Assembly (NCBI GenBank): GCA_034521465.1
Contig: JAXHMN010000019.1
Span: forward strand, 59,530-123,529
Origin: SURF-28 sp034521465
GTDB lineage: Bacteria > Bacteroidota > Ignavibacteria > Ignavibacteriales > Melioribacteraceae
Direction of reading: 5' to 3'
Length of the DNA stretch: 64,000 bases
Below, piece after piece: positions 18,959 to 28,262 of this stretch. The notes beneath the pieces were generated by a model, which was given only the letters and a program-made list of their open reading frames with translations, did no database searches and was not told the origin of the DNA. The number at the start of each line of letters is the position of its first letter. Position 1 is the stretch's first letter. A program made the position numbers and the translations under genes.

Positions 18959-19381
18959 ATCTGATATTAATACTAAAAACAGTTGAAAATAAAAATAATT
19001 GACAAATTGTTCAGAAGCAAAAAAATGAATATTTAATTACGAAAAAATCTGAGCTGCAGATTCATTACAAAAGCAATTACTTCCTACATCAGAACTAATT
19101 TGAGAGTTGTAAAGCACCAATATCGTTGATACAGAAATTTCCATTAATAAATATCAGCAATAACCGGAATTTTTTAGTCCACACTGTTAATCTTTTTACC
19201 GAATTGGAACGCTGTTCTTTATGATAATTATGATTCGTTAAGATCATGATTGATCACAACCCTCATAAAGGCAAATGTTCATCTTTAGTTGTGAGTTTTA
19301 GCTGAATATACGAATCTTAACTTGCATCTGTTAACATAGTTAATTATTTTAACATCGTTAATTTTATAGAGTGCTGTTAAT
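18959..19381. other. Divergent spacer between recQ and the TetR gene
   Basis: 423 bases without a gene. It should hold both promoters. The only clear element is the pair of palindromes at 19331-19361, listed separately. Confidence 0.6.
19331..19361. promoter_or_regulatory. Double palindrome, likely TetR operator
   Basis: TTAACATAGTTAA (19331-19343) and TTAACATCGTTAA (19349-19361) are two near-identical 13-base palindromes with centres 18 bases apart, ending 20 bases before the TetR start. Tandem palindromes on one helix face suit cooperative dimer binding, so autoregulation is likely. Confidence 0.6.
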
Positions 19382-19975
19382 ATGACAAAAAATACAATTC
19401 AAGAAAAAAGAATGCGCGGATATTTTATTCAAGCCGCAAAGGAAATTCTAAGAGGAGAAGGGCTGCGAGCAGTGAGTGTTCGAAACATTGCAGAGAGAGC
19501 AGGATATTCATATGCAACACTTTATAATTACTTTGATGATTTGAAAGAACTGATTTTCGAGTGTATAACGGATTTCAAAGAGGAATCTACAGATTTTGTA
19601 AAAGAGCGAACAAAAAACTCAGAAAGAGGATTAACAAAAATTAACGACATCGTGATTGCTTATGCTAATTTTTTTGTTCAGCATCCCGGTATATTTGAGT
19701 TATTTTACATCGAAAAACCAACTGATATTGCAAAAAAGCAGCCAACCTTGGATTTAATTTACAGCCTGCTTGACAAACTTTGTTTGGAAGAGTGGATTTA
19801 CTGTATTCAAAATGATATCAAAAAGATGGATGAAGCCGAAAGAATGAAAAGTGAGATAAGGTTTTTGGTACCAGGCATGCTTCTCTTATATTTGAACCGA
19901 AGAAGACCGGAAACTTATGATCAGTTTTTGGGTATGCTAAAGTCGCAGTTAAATTACATTTTGCACAAAGAATAA
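19382..19975 (+). CDS. TetR/AcrR-family transcriptional regulator
   Basis: 197 aa. The N-terminal helix-turn-helix (AAKEILRGEGLRAVSVRNIAERAG, YATLYNYFDDLKELIFE) is canonical TetR. The C-terminal ligand domain is unassigned. The DCC-family gene begins four bases after its stop, so the two are co-transcribed and the DCC protein or tgt operon may be under its control. Confidence 0.88.
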   Translation: MTKNTIQEKRMRGYFIQAAKEILRGEGLRAVSVRNIAERAGYSYATLYNYFDDLKELIFECITDFKEESTDFVKERTKNSERGLTKINDIVIAYANFFVQHPGIFELFYIEKPTDIAKKQPTLDLIYSLLDKLCLEEWIYCIQNDIKKMDEAERMKSEIRFLVPGMLLLYLNRRRPETYDQFLGMLKSQLNYILHKE

Positions 19976-19978
19976 TTA

Positions 19979-20401
19979 ATGGGAGCACGAGAGTTGAATC
20001 TTACGGAGCACAAGATAATTTTGTTCGACGGTGTATGTAACCTATGTAATGGGAGCGTGAATTTTTTGATCCGTAAGGATGAAAAGGGAATCTTCAAATA
20101 CTCTCCTTTGCAATCTAATTTTAGTAAAAAGCTGATCGATGAATTAAATATTCCAAAAAAAGTTGATTCAATAATACTTGTTCATAAAAATAGATACTAT
20201 CTTAAGTCGGATGCCGTAATTGAAATAATAAAAGAACTTAAGTGGTATTGGAAAATATTTTTAATAGGATCAATTTTACCTCGCAAATTACGCGATAAAA
20301 TTTATGATATAATTGCAAACCAAAGATATAATTGGTTCGGAAAACGTGATGAATGTATGATCCCTACCGATGATTTAAAATCAAGATTTATTGAAGATTG
20401 A
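19979..20401 (+). CDS. DCC-family thiol-disulfide oxidoreductase-like protein (DUF393)
   Basis: 140 aa. LFDGVCNLCNGSVNFLIRKD contains the CxxC motif in the D-G-x-C-x-x-C form that names the family, followed by YSPLQS and RDKIYDIIANQRYNWFGKRDEC. The fold is thioredoxin-like; the role is poorly known. Its end lies 40 bases before tgt. Confidence 0.85.
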   Translation: MGARELNLTEHKIILFDGVCNLCNGSVNFLIRKDEKGIFKYSPLQSNFSKKLIDELNIPKKVDSIILVHKNRYYLKSDAVIEIIKELKWYWKIFLIGSILPRKLRDKIYDIIANQRYNWFGKRDECMIPTDDLKSRFIED

Positions 20402-20441
20402 ATTCCCACATCATATAAAAATAGCTTATATTTGCACTCCC

Positions 20442-21593
20442 ATGAAATTCGAAGTTCAACATACAGATAATAACTCAAAAGCTCGTGCCGGCTATTTTGA
20501 GACGGAGCACGGATTGGTTGAAACTCCGATTTTTATGCCTGTCGGTACGCAAGGAACGGTAAAATCACTAACACCGGAGCAAATTAAGGAGCAAGTGGGA
20601 GCACAGATAATTCTGTCAAATACTTATCACTTGTATTTGCGTCCCGGTACAGAGATAATTGAAAATGCCGGCGGACTTCATAAATTCATGAATTGGGAAA
20701 AACCAATTTTAACAGATAGCGGTGGTTATCAGGTTTTCAGCCTTGCCGATTTAAGAAAATTGAAACCGGATGGCGTTGAATTCAAATCTCATCTCGACGG
20801 CTCCGAAACATTTTTTTACGCCGGAAAAGGTAATTCAAATTCAGCGTAGTATCGGTTCAGATATTATGATGCCGCTCGATGAATGTACACCTTATCCATG
20901 TGAATATGATTATGCCAAAAACTCTCAAGAACTAACGAGTAAGTGGGCTATTTTGAATAAAGAGGCATTCGAAAAATCCGGAACCGCTCTACGGTAATAA
21001 GCAATATTTATTCGGTATAGTGCAGGGAAGTGTCTATAAAGAGTTTGAGAGAAAAATCGGCAAAAGATTTAGTTGAAATGGATTTTGATGGTTACTCAAT
21101 CGGTGGACTTGCTGTTGGCGAACCGGCTAAAGAGATGTATGATATTACAGATTTTACTACAGATTTTATTCCCGAAAATAAACCGCGATACTTAATGGGC
21201 GTTGGCAGACCGGAGAATATCTTGGAATCTATTGCACGCGGAGTTGATATGTTTGATTGTGTAATGCCGACACGTAACGCTCGCAACTCATATCTTTTTA
21301 CTTCAGCCGGAATCGTTTCAATCAGAAATGCTTCATACAAAGATGATCACGAACCTCTCGACAAAAACTGCGATTGTTACACATGTGAAAATTTTTCACG
21401 CGCATATTTGAGACATCTTTATAACGCAAATGAAATTTTAGGACTCACACTTGGTACTATTCATAATCTTAGATTTTATTTAAATTTGGTAAAAGAATCG
21501 AGAAGACGTATTATTGAAGGTTCGTTTTTCGATTGGAAAAATAAAATTATTCATAAATTATCAGTAAATGTAAATACAATTAAGGAGGATTAA
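20442..21593 (+). CDS. tgt: Queuine tRNA-ribosyltransferase
   Basis: Exchanges guanine-34 of GU(N) tRNAs for preQ1. ARAGYFETEHGLVETPIFMPVGTQ starts the barrel, with LTDSGGYQVFS (catalytic Asp region), MPLDECTPYP, YSIGGLAVGEP, RYLMGVGRPENILE, GVDMFDCVMPTR (nucleophile Asp) and the zinc site CDCYTCENFSRAYLRHL. ATG 20442 fits the family start. One extra A near 20808 and an indel at about 20990 split it into three frames. TAA is directly followed by the yajC ATG, the usual tgt-yajC pairing. Confidence 0.95.
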
Positions 21594-21908
21594 ATGGAGT
21601 TGATATTCGCAATGGCTCCCTCTGGCGGCGAAGGCGGCGGTGGAAGTATGATAAGTACGCTCATTATGTTTGGTGCTATTTTTGCGATCTTTTATTTTAT
21701 GATCATCAGACCGCAGCAGAAACGAGCTAAAGAAAGAGATAAAATGCTTTCTGCCGTTAGCAAAGGCGACAAGATTGTTACAAGCGGTGGAATTCACGGT
21801 ACAGTTGCCGGTCTTGATGAAAAAACAGTTTTGGTTGATGTCGGTAATAATGTTAAAATCAAAATGGATCGTTCAGCTATAGGCAGCATTGTTCAAAACA
21901 AAGAATAG
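21594..21908 (+). CDS. yajC: Preprotein translocase subunit YajC
   Basis: 104 aa. A short Gly-rich periplasmic lead, one transmembrane helix (TLIMFGAIFAIFYFMII), then RPQQKRAKERDKML and GDKIVTSGGIHGTV, the YajC signature. It associates with SecDF-YidC at the inner membrane. The ribosome site AAGGAGG lies inside the end of tgt. Confidence 0.95.
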   Translation: MELIFAMAPSGGEGGGGSMISTLIMFGAIFAIFYFMIIRPQQKRAKERDKMLSAVSKGDKIVTSGGIHGTVAGLDEKTVLVDVGNNVKIKMDRSAIGSIVQNKE

Positions 21909-22016
21909 TTTTTGTATTTTAGATTCCATTGGATTTATGCCGGTGGAATCTAAATAATATTCAAAGAAAAAAGGGGCTAAATTGAGTCTCTTTTTTCATT
22001 TTAAAGCAAACAAAAA

Positions 22017-22922
22017 ATGAAAGAAAAGAAAATGAAAACACTTGGCATCAAAAAAAACTTTTTAGCGATTGAAAAAGAATATTCATCCTATGAAAATTCA
22101 CAAATTGCGATTCTTTCCGCTCCGTTCGAAAAAACAGTTAGCTACGGAAAGGGAACAGCGAACGGTCCGAAGGAAATCTTAAAAACATCTCATTACGTTG
22201 AATTTTATGACGAAGAACTCGACAGAGAATTATGTTTTGAAAAAGGAATTGTAACTCTGTCCGAATTAAAATTCAAAGATCTTTCCGTAAAGAAAAGCAT
22301 TGATAAAATTTACAAGAATGTTAAAAAGCTAGTCGATGACAAAAAGTTTGTAGTTACACTCGGCGGTGAACATTCTCTTTCTTCCGCTCCGGCAAAAGCA
22401 CATTTTGAAGCGTTTGAAAATTTGTCAATTCTGCAGATTGATGCTCATTCGGATTTTCGCGAAACTTATGAAGGTTCAAAATATTCACACGCATCGGTGA
22501 TGGCAAGAGTTGTAGAGTTTACTAAAGATATAGTTCAAGTCGGTATTCGTGCTCAATGTATTGAGGAATCAAAATTTATTAAAGAAAATAAAATTAAAAC
22601 ATACTACATGCGTGATATCCGTGAAGGGAAATTTGGCGTTAACTGGCAGAATAAAGTTGTAAACGATCTAAAAGAAAATGTGTATGTTACGTTTGATGTT
22701 GACGGACTTGATCCTTCTTTAATCGGTGCAACCGGAACCCCGGAGCCCGGCGGATTGTTATGGGATGAGACGATGTCTTTATTCAAACAAGTTGGAATGA
22801 AAAAAAATATCGTTGGTTTCGATGTTGTTGAATTGGCACCGTCTAAACATGATGAAAGTTCATCATTCAACACTGCAAAACTAGTGTACAAACTTTTAAA
22901 TTACAGTTTTATAAATAAGTAA
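22017..22922 (+). CDS. speB: Agmatinase (ureohydrolase family)
   Basis: 301 aa. Converts agmatine to putrescine and urea using two Mn ions. Metal-binding motifs are in order: LGGEHS, DAHSDFR, a YSHAS segment and DVDGLDPS, followed by GTPEPGGL. The family ends in a helix matching FNTAKLVYKLLNY. A close relative (formiminoglutamase or guanidinobutyrase) cannot be excluded by motif alone. ATG 22029 (MKTLGIKK) is an alternative start. Confidence 0.85.
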   Translation: MKEKKMKTLGIKKNFLAIEKEYSSYENSQIAILSAPFEKTVSYGKGTANGPKEILKTSHYVEFYDEELDRELCFEKGIVTLSELKFKDLSVKKSIDKIYKNVKKLVDDKKFVVTLGGEHSLSSAPAKAHFEAFENLSILQIDAHSDFRETYEGSKYSHASVMARVVEFTKDIVQVGIRAQCIEESKFIKENKIKTYYMRDIREGKFGVNWQNKVVNDLKENVYVTFDVDGLDPSLIGATGTPEPGGLLWDETMSLFKQVGMKKNIVGFDVVELAPSKHDESSSFNTAKLVYKLLNYSFINK

Positions 22923-22933
22923 AGAGGTTTTAG

Positions 22934-24254
22934 ATGAGAAGGTTCATATTAATAATTTCTATCCTTCTCTTTGCTGTTTCTCTGTCAGCTCAAAAGAAGG
23001 TTTACTACGGAACGATTGAAGGAGATATTGACTTAGGTTTAGCTCCTTATGTAAAACGTATTGTTGACCAAGCTAATTCAGAGAATGCTGATGCTATTAT
23101 TTTCCGGATAAATACTTTCGGCGGAAGAGTGGATGCAGCAACACAAATTAAAGATGCGATTCTCAACAGTGAAGTATTGACAATTGCTTTCGTTGATAAG
23201 CGTGCAATTTCAGCAGGCGCACTGATTTCGCTTTCTTGTCAAAAAATAGTTATGGTTGAAGGAGCTTCGATTGGTGCAACAACTGTTGTCGATCAATCAG
23301 GATCTAAGCAAGCCGAGAAAGCACAATCATATATGCGTTCCGAAATGCGTGCAACAGCCGAGCGAAACAATAGAAGAACCGACATAGCCGAAGCGATGGT
23401 GGATGAGAGAGTTGTAATTGAAGGATTGGTTGATTCAACCCAATTGCTAACTCTTACCTCAAAAGAAGCATTAACTTACGGTGTTGCTGATACAATCATA
23501 AGTACTGAAAAAGAATTGCTTGCTGCTTTCGGCTTTGAAAACGCACAAATTATAAAAGAAGATGTTAATTGGGGAGAGGATGTTGTTAGATTTTTATCCA
23601 ATCCAATTATATCGTCAATATTAATAATGATAGCAATGCTCGGTATGTTTACTGAAATAAAAACTCCCGGTTGGGGATTGCCGGGGACTGCATCATTAAT
23701 TGCACTTGCACTTTTCTTTGGCAGCGGTTTAATTCTCGATCTGGTTTCGGTGATAGAGATTTTAATTTTTGTAATTGGAGTTGCACTTCTACTGGTTGAA
23801 CTTTTTATTGTACCAGGTTTTGGAATTTTTGGTTTGCTCGGTATTGCCGCTATTGTTGCTAGTTTATTTATGGGGCTCCTAGCAGATTTTGAGATAATTA
23901 GTTGGCCGGAAATTTCCATTGCTTTACTTCAGTTGGCTATTTCATTTTTAGTAACATTTATCGGTGCATTCTTTTTATCAAAAAACTCTACCGAAATCCA
24001 ATTTCTTTAACCGGCTAATTTTGAAAGACAATATTATAATCAGAAGCGGTTATTCTACCGAGCCGGAAACAAAAGATTTAGTGGGGAAAGAGGGTGAAGC
24101 ATTGACTGATTTGAGACCTTCCGGTACTGCCCTAATTGATGATGTGAGAATTGATGTGGTAAGCGAAGGTGATTATGTTTCAAAGGGCAGTAAAATAATT
24201 GTAATGAAAGAGTCAGGTTCTAAAGTTTTAGTTAGATTGAAAAAGGAAATGTAA
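22934..24254 (+). CDS. NfeD-family membrane serine protease, long form
   Basis: A signal peptide is followed by a ClpP-like domain: RINTFGGRVDAATQIKDAI, AISAGALISLSC (catalytic Ser) and a Lys-bearing SKQAEKAQSYMRSEM. Four to five membrane helices follow (residues about 215-355). After a one-base frame change near 24000, a soluble OB-fold NfeD domain ends the protein (GKEGEALTDLRPSGTALIDD, GDYVSKGSKIIV). This form acts with stomatin/flotillin-like partners in membrane quality control. Starts 11 bases after speB. Confidence 0.9.
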
Positions 24255-24272
24255 TCTTTTTTCTGAACGTAA

Positions 24273-24333
24273 AAGTCATTCAAAATGGTACTGCGAAAGT
24301 TTATCTCTCCATTCTGAATGACTTTTTTTATTC
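24273..24333. terminator. Bidirectional terminator between nfeD-like gene and the minus-strand lipoprotein gene
   Basis: AAAGTCATTCA and TGAATGACTTT pair over 11 bases; inside, AATGG and CCATT extend the stem. T-runs flank it on the plus side, and A/T-rich sequence flanks it on the other. It separates two convergent genes. Confidence 0.75.
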
Positions 24334-24339
24334 AATCCT

Positions 24340-25389
24340 TTAATTCACTTCAATTAATTCCAAATCATTTGTGTTGATTGTGTGATCAATTCTTTGTGCG
24401 GTTTCTCTGCCGACTTCCGGGTTGCTCGCTTCAATCAATAACAATGTTCTTGATTCTGTTGTACTTCTTGATCTAGTAACGAGTCCGCGCTCGATATCAA
24501 AATAAGTATCCGCTTCACCGTTTATTTCCGGTTTATCAAAATTATATTTAACATCTCCGCGTGTAAATTCACCGTCGCCGGTAATATCAACAAAAAGATT
24601 TGTCGAAATTTTTGCGATCAGTTTTCCGTCTTGATCGAGTACAGTATTTAATTTACTCACTGCATTATTCTGCAATTTGAACATCCCCAATTCGGAAGGG
24701 TAACTCAATGTCCAACTCGAATCAACTTTTACGGTTGTTTCAGGCATATACTTAAATATCTGTTGTGAAAGCGGCTGCAATGCTTGATCAATTAATTGAC
24801 CAGTTAATTGTTGTCTTTCCTCTTCACTTATGGTAGGTACTTTTTGAATTTCCAGATAACGTGAAACCACTTTGTCCACGTTCATAACATCAACAATTCT
24901 TCCTTGCTTATTGATAATAATTTCAAATTTATTATTTGGGAACGATGCATATTCGGGAAACTTTTGTAACGTTTCTTCGGTGTTTTGAACCTCTGAGTTG
25001 AACTCAACTATTTCGCCATTATAATCGGCTTTTACCATTACCGAATTTATGTTCAGTTCAAATTTAATTTCTTCATTATTTTGAGAAAGAGTTTTTAACT
25101 CAAATTCATATTCAGAAGATTGATTAACTTCGTTACTAACAATCGAATCTCCGCTTTCAATTCTTTGATTTGTTATCGTGCTTGAATTCAATCTATATTT
25201 TGTTGTTTGTCCATCTTCAAAACTGTATGAAAGATCAAATTCTCTATCTTTGCTGACTGAAGCTTCAACACCCTCAACAAGTTGTTCTTCTGAGGTTTTA
25301 GCTTCACTCGGTTGGTCTTTCGATTCTTCATTTGACCCGCATGAATAAAATAGGAAAATAAAAATTACTGCAATTATAAGTTTTTTCAT
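24340..25389 (-). CDS. DUF6263-like lipoprotein
   Basis: 349 aa. The signal ends in a lipobox (FLFYSCGS). An acidic linker precedes a long beta-rich domain with INKQGRIVDVMNVDKV and TYFDIERGLVTRSRS, a pattern of DUF6263-type periplasmic proteins. No enzyme motif is seen. It follows namZ by nine bases at the end of the minus-strand run, so it is probably co-expressed with it. Confidence 0.7.
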   Translation of the reverse strand: MKKLIIAVIFIFLFYSCGSNEESKDQPSEAKTSEEQLVEGVEASVSKDREFDLSYSFEDGQTTKYRLNSSTITNQRIESGDSIVSNEVNQSSEYEFELKTLSQNNEEIKFELNINSVMVKADYNGEIVEFNSEVQNTEETLQKFPEYASFPNNKFEIIINKQGRIVDVMNVDKVVSRYLEIQKVPTISEEERQQLTGQLIDQALQPLSQQIFKYMPETTVKVDSSWTLSYPSELGMFKLQNNAVSKLNTVLDQDGKLIAKISTNLFVDITGDGEFTRGDVKYNFDKPEINGEADTYFDIERGLVTRSRSTTESRTLLLIEASNPEVGRETAQRIDHTINTNDLELIEVN

Positions 25390-25398
25390 TTGTTTCCT

Positions 25399-26637
25399 CT
25401 AATAAAGTAAATAGTTCTCTCTTAGTTTTTTGAATTCATTTAATTCGTCTTGCCATCCGGCAATTATTTGTTCCGGTGATTTATCACTTAATAAATCTTT
25501 TCTAATTCGATCGGTTCCCCAAAGTAAATCAAAATGATTTGTGAATTCTATTTCTTCTTTATAAAGATGATAAACCGTATGCAGCAGATAAACTGCTAGC
25601 TCGACGGGTTTATAATTATCTCTATCCACAATCTTTAATTGTACTCCTTCACAAATGGAATTCTTGTACTTTGGATTTTCAGCTTTACCGTATATCGACA
25701 TTGGTACAAATTCAATTGCTCTTGAGTCAATCCCGGTAAAATTCAGTTTGTTTAATTCATTTCTAAGCTGATTAGAATCCAAAAAAGGAGCACCGAAAAT
25801 TTGAAACGGTGTGTAAGTGCCGCGACCTTCGGAAATGTTTGTCCCTTCAAAGAACACCGTTGCTGGATAAAGTAAACATGCTTCGTAAGCCATTATATTC
25901 GGTGATGGATTTACCCAACGTAAATCATAATCATCCCAAAAGGAATCTCTTTTCCATCCTTGCATTTGAATGACTTGAAGATCTGCCCGTCTCGGAGTTC
26001 GGTCATTAAAGAAAAGCGCAAGTTCACCGACCGTCATTCCATGCGTTACAGGCAGATTGTCGATACCTACGAATGATTTATAATCATCATCCAAAACCGG
26101 TCCATCAACATAAGTCCCGCCAATCGGATTGGGTCTGTCGAGTACAATCAATTCAACATTGTTTTCACTGCATGCTTCAATTATGTAATAAAGTGAAGAA
26201 ATGTAAGTATAAAAACGAGCGCCGACATCTTGCACATCGAAGATAATTACATCGATATTTTGAAGCATCTCTCGAGTTGGTTTTTTCGTACTTCCGTAAA
26301 GCGAATAAACTTTTGTTTCGTCAACTTGAGAATCTTCGACAATCATTCCGGCAGAAGATTCAAGTTCTAAACCATGCTCCAAAGCAAAATACGCTCTTAC
26401 ATCAATCTGATCCAATTTACGAAGCTCATCTATCAATGATCTTCCGCTTGAAAGAACAGCCGCTTTATTTGTAACAATGCCAACACTTTTGTTTGATACT
26501 AAGTCAAGCTGCTCCGCTAAAAAAATGTCACTTCCGAATTTCAGTTTATTTTGTCCGTGTAAAAAAGAAAATGCGGCTAAGAATAAAGCCGCATATCTTA
26601 AAAATCGATTACGGAAAAATAATTTAATTGGTTTCAT
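25399..26637 (-). CDS. namZ: Exo-beta-N-acetylmuramidase NamZ (DUF1343)
   Basis: 412 aa with a signal peptide. VGIVTNKAAV, AYFALEHGLE (the position of the conserved FxPEHG with variation), VYSLYGSTKKPT, VIIFDVQDVGARFYTYIS, LDRPNPIGG and FFEGTNISEGRGT are hallmarks of DUF1343/NamZ. Characterised members remove N-acetylmuramic acid from non-reducing ends of murein fragments, so this likely works in wall recycling. The start codon overlaps the ndk stop. Confidence 0.88.
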   Translation of the reverse strand: MKPIKLFFRNRFLRYAALFLAAFSFLHGQNKLKFGSDIFLAEQLDLVSNKSVGIVTNKAAVLSSGRSLIDELRKLDQIDVRAYFALEHGLELESSAGMIVEDSQVDETKVYSLYGSTKKPTREMLQNIDVIIFDVQDVGARFYTYISSLYYIIEACSENNVELIVLDRPNPIGGTYVDGPVLDDDYKSFVGIDNLPVTHGMTVGELALFFNDRTPRRADLQVIQMQGWKRDSFWDDYDLRWVNPSPNIMAYEACLLYPATVFFEGTNISEGRGTYTPFQIFGAPFLDSNQLRNELNKLNFTGIDSRAIEFVPMSIYGKAENPKYKNSICEGVQLKIVDRDNYKPVELAVYLLHTVYHLYKEEIEFTNHFDLLWGTDRIRKDLLSDKSPEQIIAGWQDELNEFKKLRENYLLY

Positions 26638-27068
26638 CAGATACCGTTAATTTCCAATAATTCTTTTCGTGTAAAGAAGTGTGAAATTTCCTTAGCTGCG
26701 TTTTCATCAGAATCCGAACCGTGAACAATGTTGCGTTCAATGCTTTCTGCGTATAATTTTCTGATTGTTCCTTCTTCGGCATTTTCGGGATTTGTTGCAC
26801 CGATTAATTTTCTGAAATCTTCAACTGCATTTTCTTTTTCAAGTGCGATTGGTACACATGGACCGGATGTCATATAAGTTAAAAGGTCATTGAAGAACGG
26901 TCTCTCTTTGTGAACTTCATAAAAACCACCGGCTGAATCTTTAGTCAAACGAACCATTTTCATTCCGAATACTTTGAAACCGGCTTCTTGTATGTGATTT
27001 ACAACTTTTCCAATAAGATTTTTTTCAACACAATCAGGTTTAAGTATTGCTAATGTTCTGTTACTCAC
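26637..27068 (-). CDS. ndk: Nucleoside diphosphate kinase
   Basis: 143 aa, the full family length. TLAILKPDCV at the start, and the catalytic His in SIERNIVHGSDSDENA. Balances NTP pools by phosphate transfer through the phospho-His. Overlaps namZ at the stop/start. The long inverted repeat 27094-27204 lies just upstream. Confidence 0.97.
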   Translation of the reverse strand: MSNRTLAILKPDCVEKNLIGKVVNHIQEAGFKVFGMKMVRLTKDSAGGFYEVHKERPFFNDLLTYMTSGPCVPIALEKENAVEDFRKLIGATNPENAEEGTIRKLYAESIERNIVHGSDSDENAAKEISHFFTRKELLEINGI

Positions 27069-27093
27069 TATTTAACTCCTTTGTTTTTGAATA

Positions 27094-27204
27094 GATGGGG
27101 CTTGCTCAAAAATAAATTATTATAGAAATGGAACACAGATTCAACGGATCAGAACTGATTTTCACAGATTATTTATTTGATTTTATTTTTGAGCAAGCCC
27201 CATC
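27094..27204. repeat. 23-base perfect inverted repeat between sucD and ndk
   Basis: GATGGGGCTTGCTCAAAAAT... (27094-27116) and its exact complement (27182-27204) enclose about 65 bases of AT-rich sequence containing ACACAGATT and CACAGATT. Too long a loop for a simple terminator, although the paired form could still act as one for sucD. Confidence 0.8.
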
Positions 27205-27213
27205 TTCGTTAAA

Positions 27214-28140
27214 TTATTTCTTCTTACTTTTCTTTTTGGATTTACTTTTTTTCTTCTTACCACCGTAAAAATCATCAAGCGCTTTTTCCATTGTTGTTCC
27301 GATTTCTGCTGGACTTTCGGCTACATAAATTCCGGCTTTTTTCATTGCTTTGATTTTTTCATCGGCTGTACCTTTACCACCGGAAATGATTGCACCGGCG
27401 TGACCCATTCTGCGTCCGGGAGGTGCAGTTCTTCCGGCAATAAAACCAACCACTGGTTTATTCACATGTTTCTTGACAAATTTTGCAGCTTCTTCTTCAG
27501 CGCTTCCGCCAATTTCACCGATCATTACAATTCCTTCGGTGTTATCGTCTTCATTGAATAATTTAATTATATCAATAAACTGCGAGCCAATTACCGGGTC
27601 GCCGCCGATACCGACACATGTTGACTGACCTATTTTCAAATCGCTTAATTGTTTTACTGCTTCGTAAGTTAAAGTTCCGCTTCGGGAAACTACGCCGACT
27701 TTACCTTTTCGGTGAATAAAGCCCGGCATAATACCGATCTTTGCTTTACCGGGAGAGATGATTCCGGGGCAATTCGGTCCGACTAATCTTACATCCATAT
27801 TTTTAATGGTGTTATAAACTTTCACCATATCTTTAGCCGGAATACCTTCGGTTATACAAACGATAACTTTTATACCGGCGTTAGCAGCTTCCAAAATTGC
27901 ATCGGCTGCAAATGCAGGAGGAACGAAAATTACAGATGCGGTTGCTTTTTGTTCGTCAACTGCATCTTGAACTGTGTTATAAATTGGAATATCTTCAAAT
28001 TTAGTTCCGCCTTTACCGGGTGTAACTCCGGCTACTACTTTTGTACCGTATTCAATCATTTGACCGGTGTGAAATGAACCTTCGCTTCCGGTTATTCCTT
28101 GAACTACAACTTTTGTCTTCTTATCAAGAAGGATACTCAT
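27214..28140 (-). CDS. sucD: Succinate-CoA ligase, alpha subunit
   Basis: 308 aa. QGITGSEGSFHTGQMIEYGT binds CoA; VGPNCPGIISP is present, and the phospho-His lies in RRMGHAGAIISGGKG. It makes ATP or GTP from succinyl-CoA with SucC, which is not in this window. The protein carries an extra C-terminal Lys/Ser tail (GGKKKKSKSKKKSKKK) beyond the usual roughly 290 residues. Complements icd in the TCA cycle. Confidence 0.96.
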   Translation of the reverse strand: MSILLDKKTKVVVQGITGSEGSFHTGQMIEYGTKVVAGVTPGKGGTKFEDIPIYNTVQDAVDEQKATASVIFVPPAFAADAILEAANAGIKVIVCITEGIPAKDMVKVYNTIKNMDVRLVGPNCPGIISPGKAKIGIMPGFIHRKGKVGVVSRSGTLTYEAVKQLSDLKIGQSTCVGIGGDPVIGSQFIDIIKLFNEDDNTEGIVMIGEIGGSAEEEAAKFVKKHVNKPVVGFIAGRTAPPGRRMGHAGAIISGGKGTADEKIKAMKKAGIYVAESPAEIGTTMEKALDDFYGGKKKKSKSKKKSKKK

Positions 28141-28226
28141 TTTATTTCCTGTTTATTTGTGTATAAATCGGAATTATTTAATAAGGCAAGTTATAAAAAA
28201 AAGATAAATTTTACTTTCCTATTCGC

Positions 28227-28261
28227 AAAAAGCCCAACTTTTCGAAAAAGTTGGGCTTTTT
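28227..28261 (-). terminator. Rho-independent terminator of gatA
   Basis: AAAAAGCCCAACTT / AAGTTGGGCTTTTT pair over 14 bases around a TTCGAAA-type loop, one base past the gatA stop on the minus strand. Confidence 0.9.
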
Positions 28262-28262
28262 C

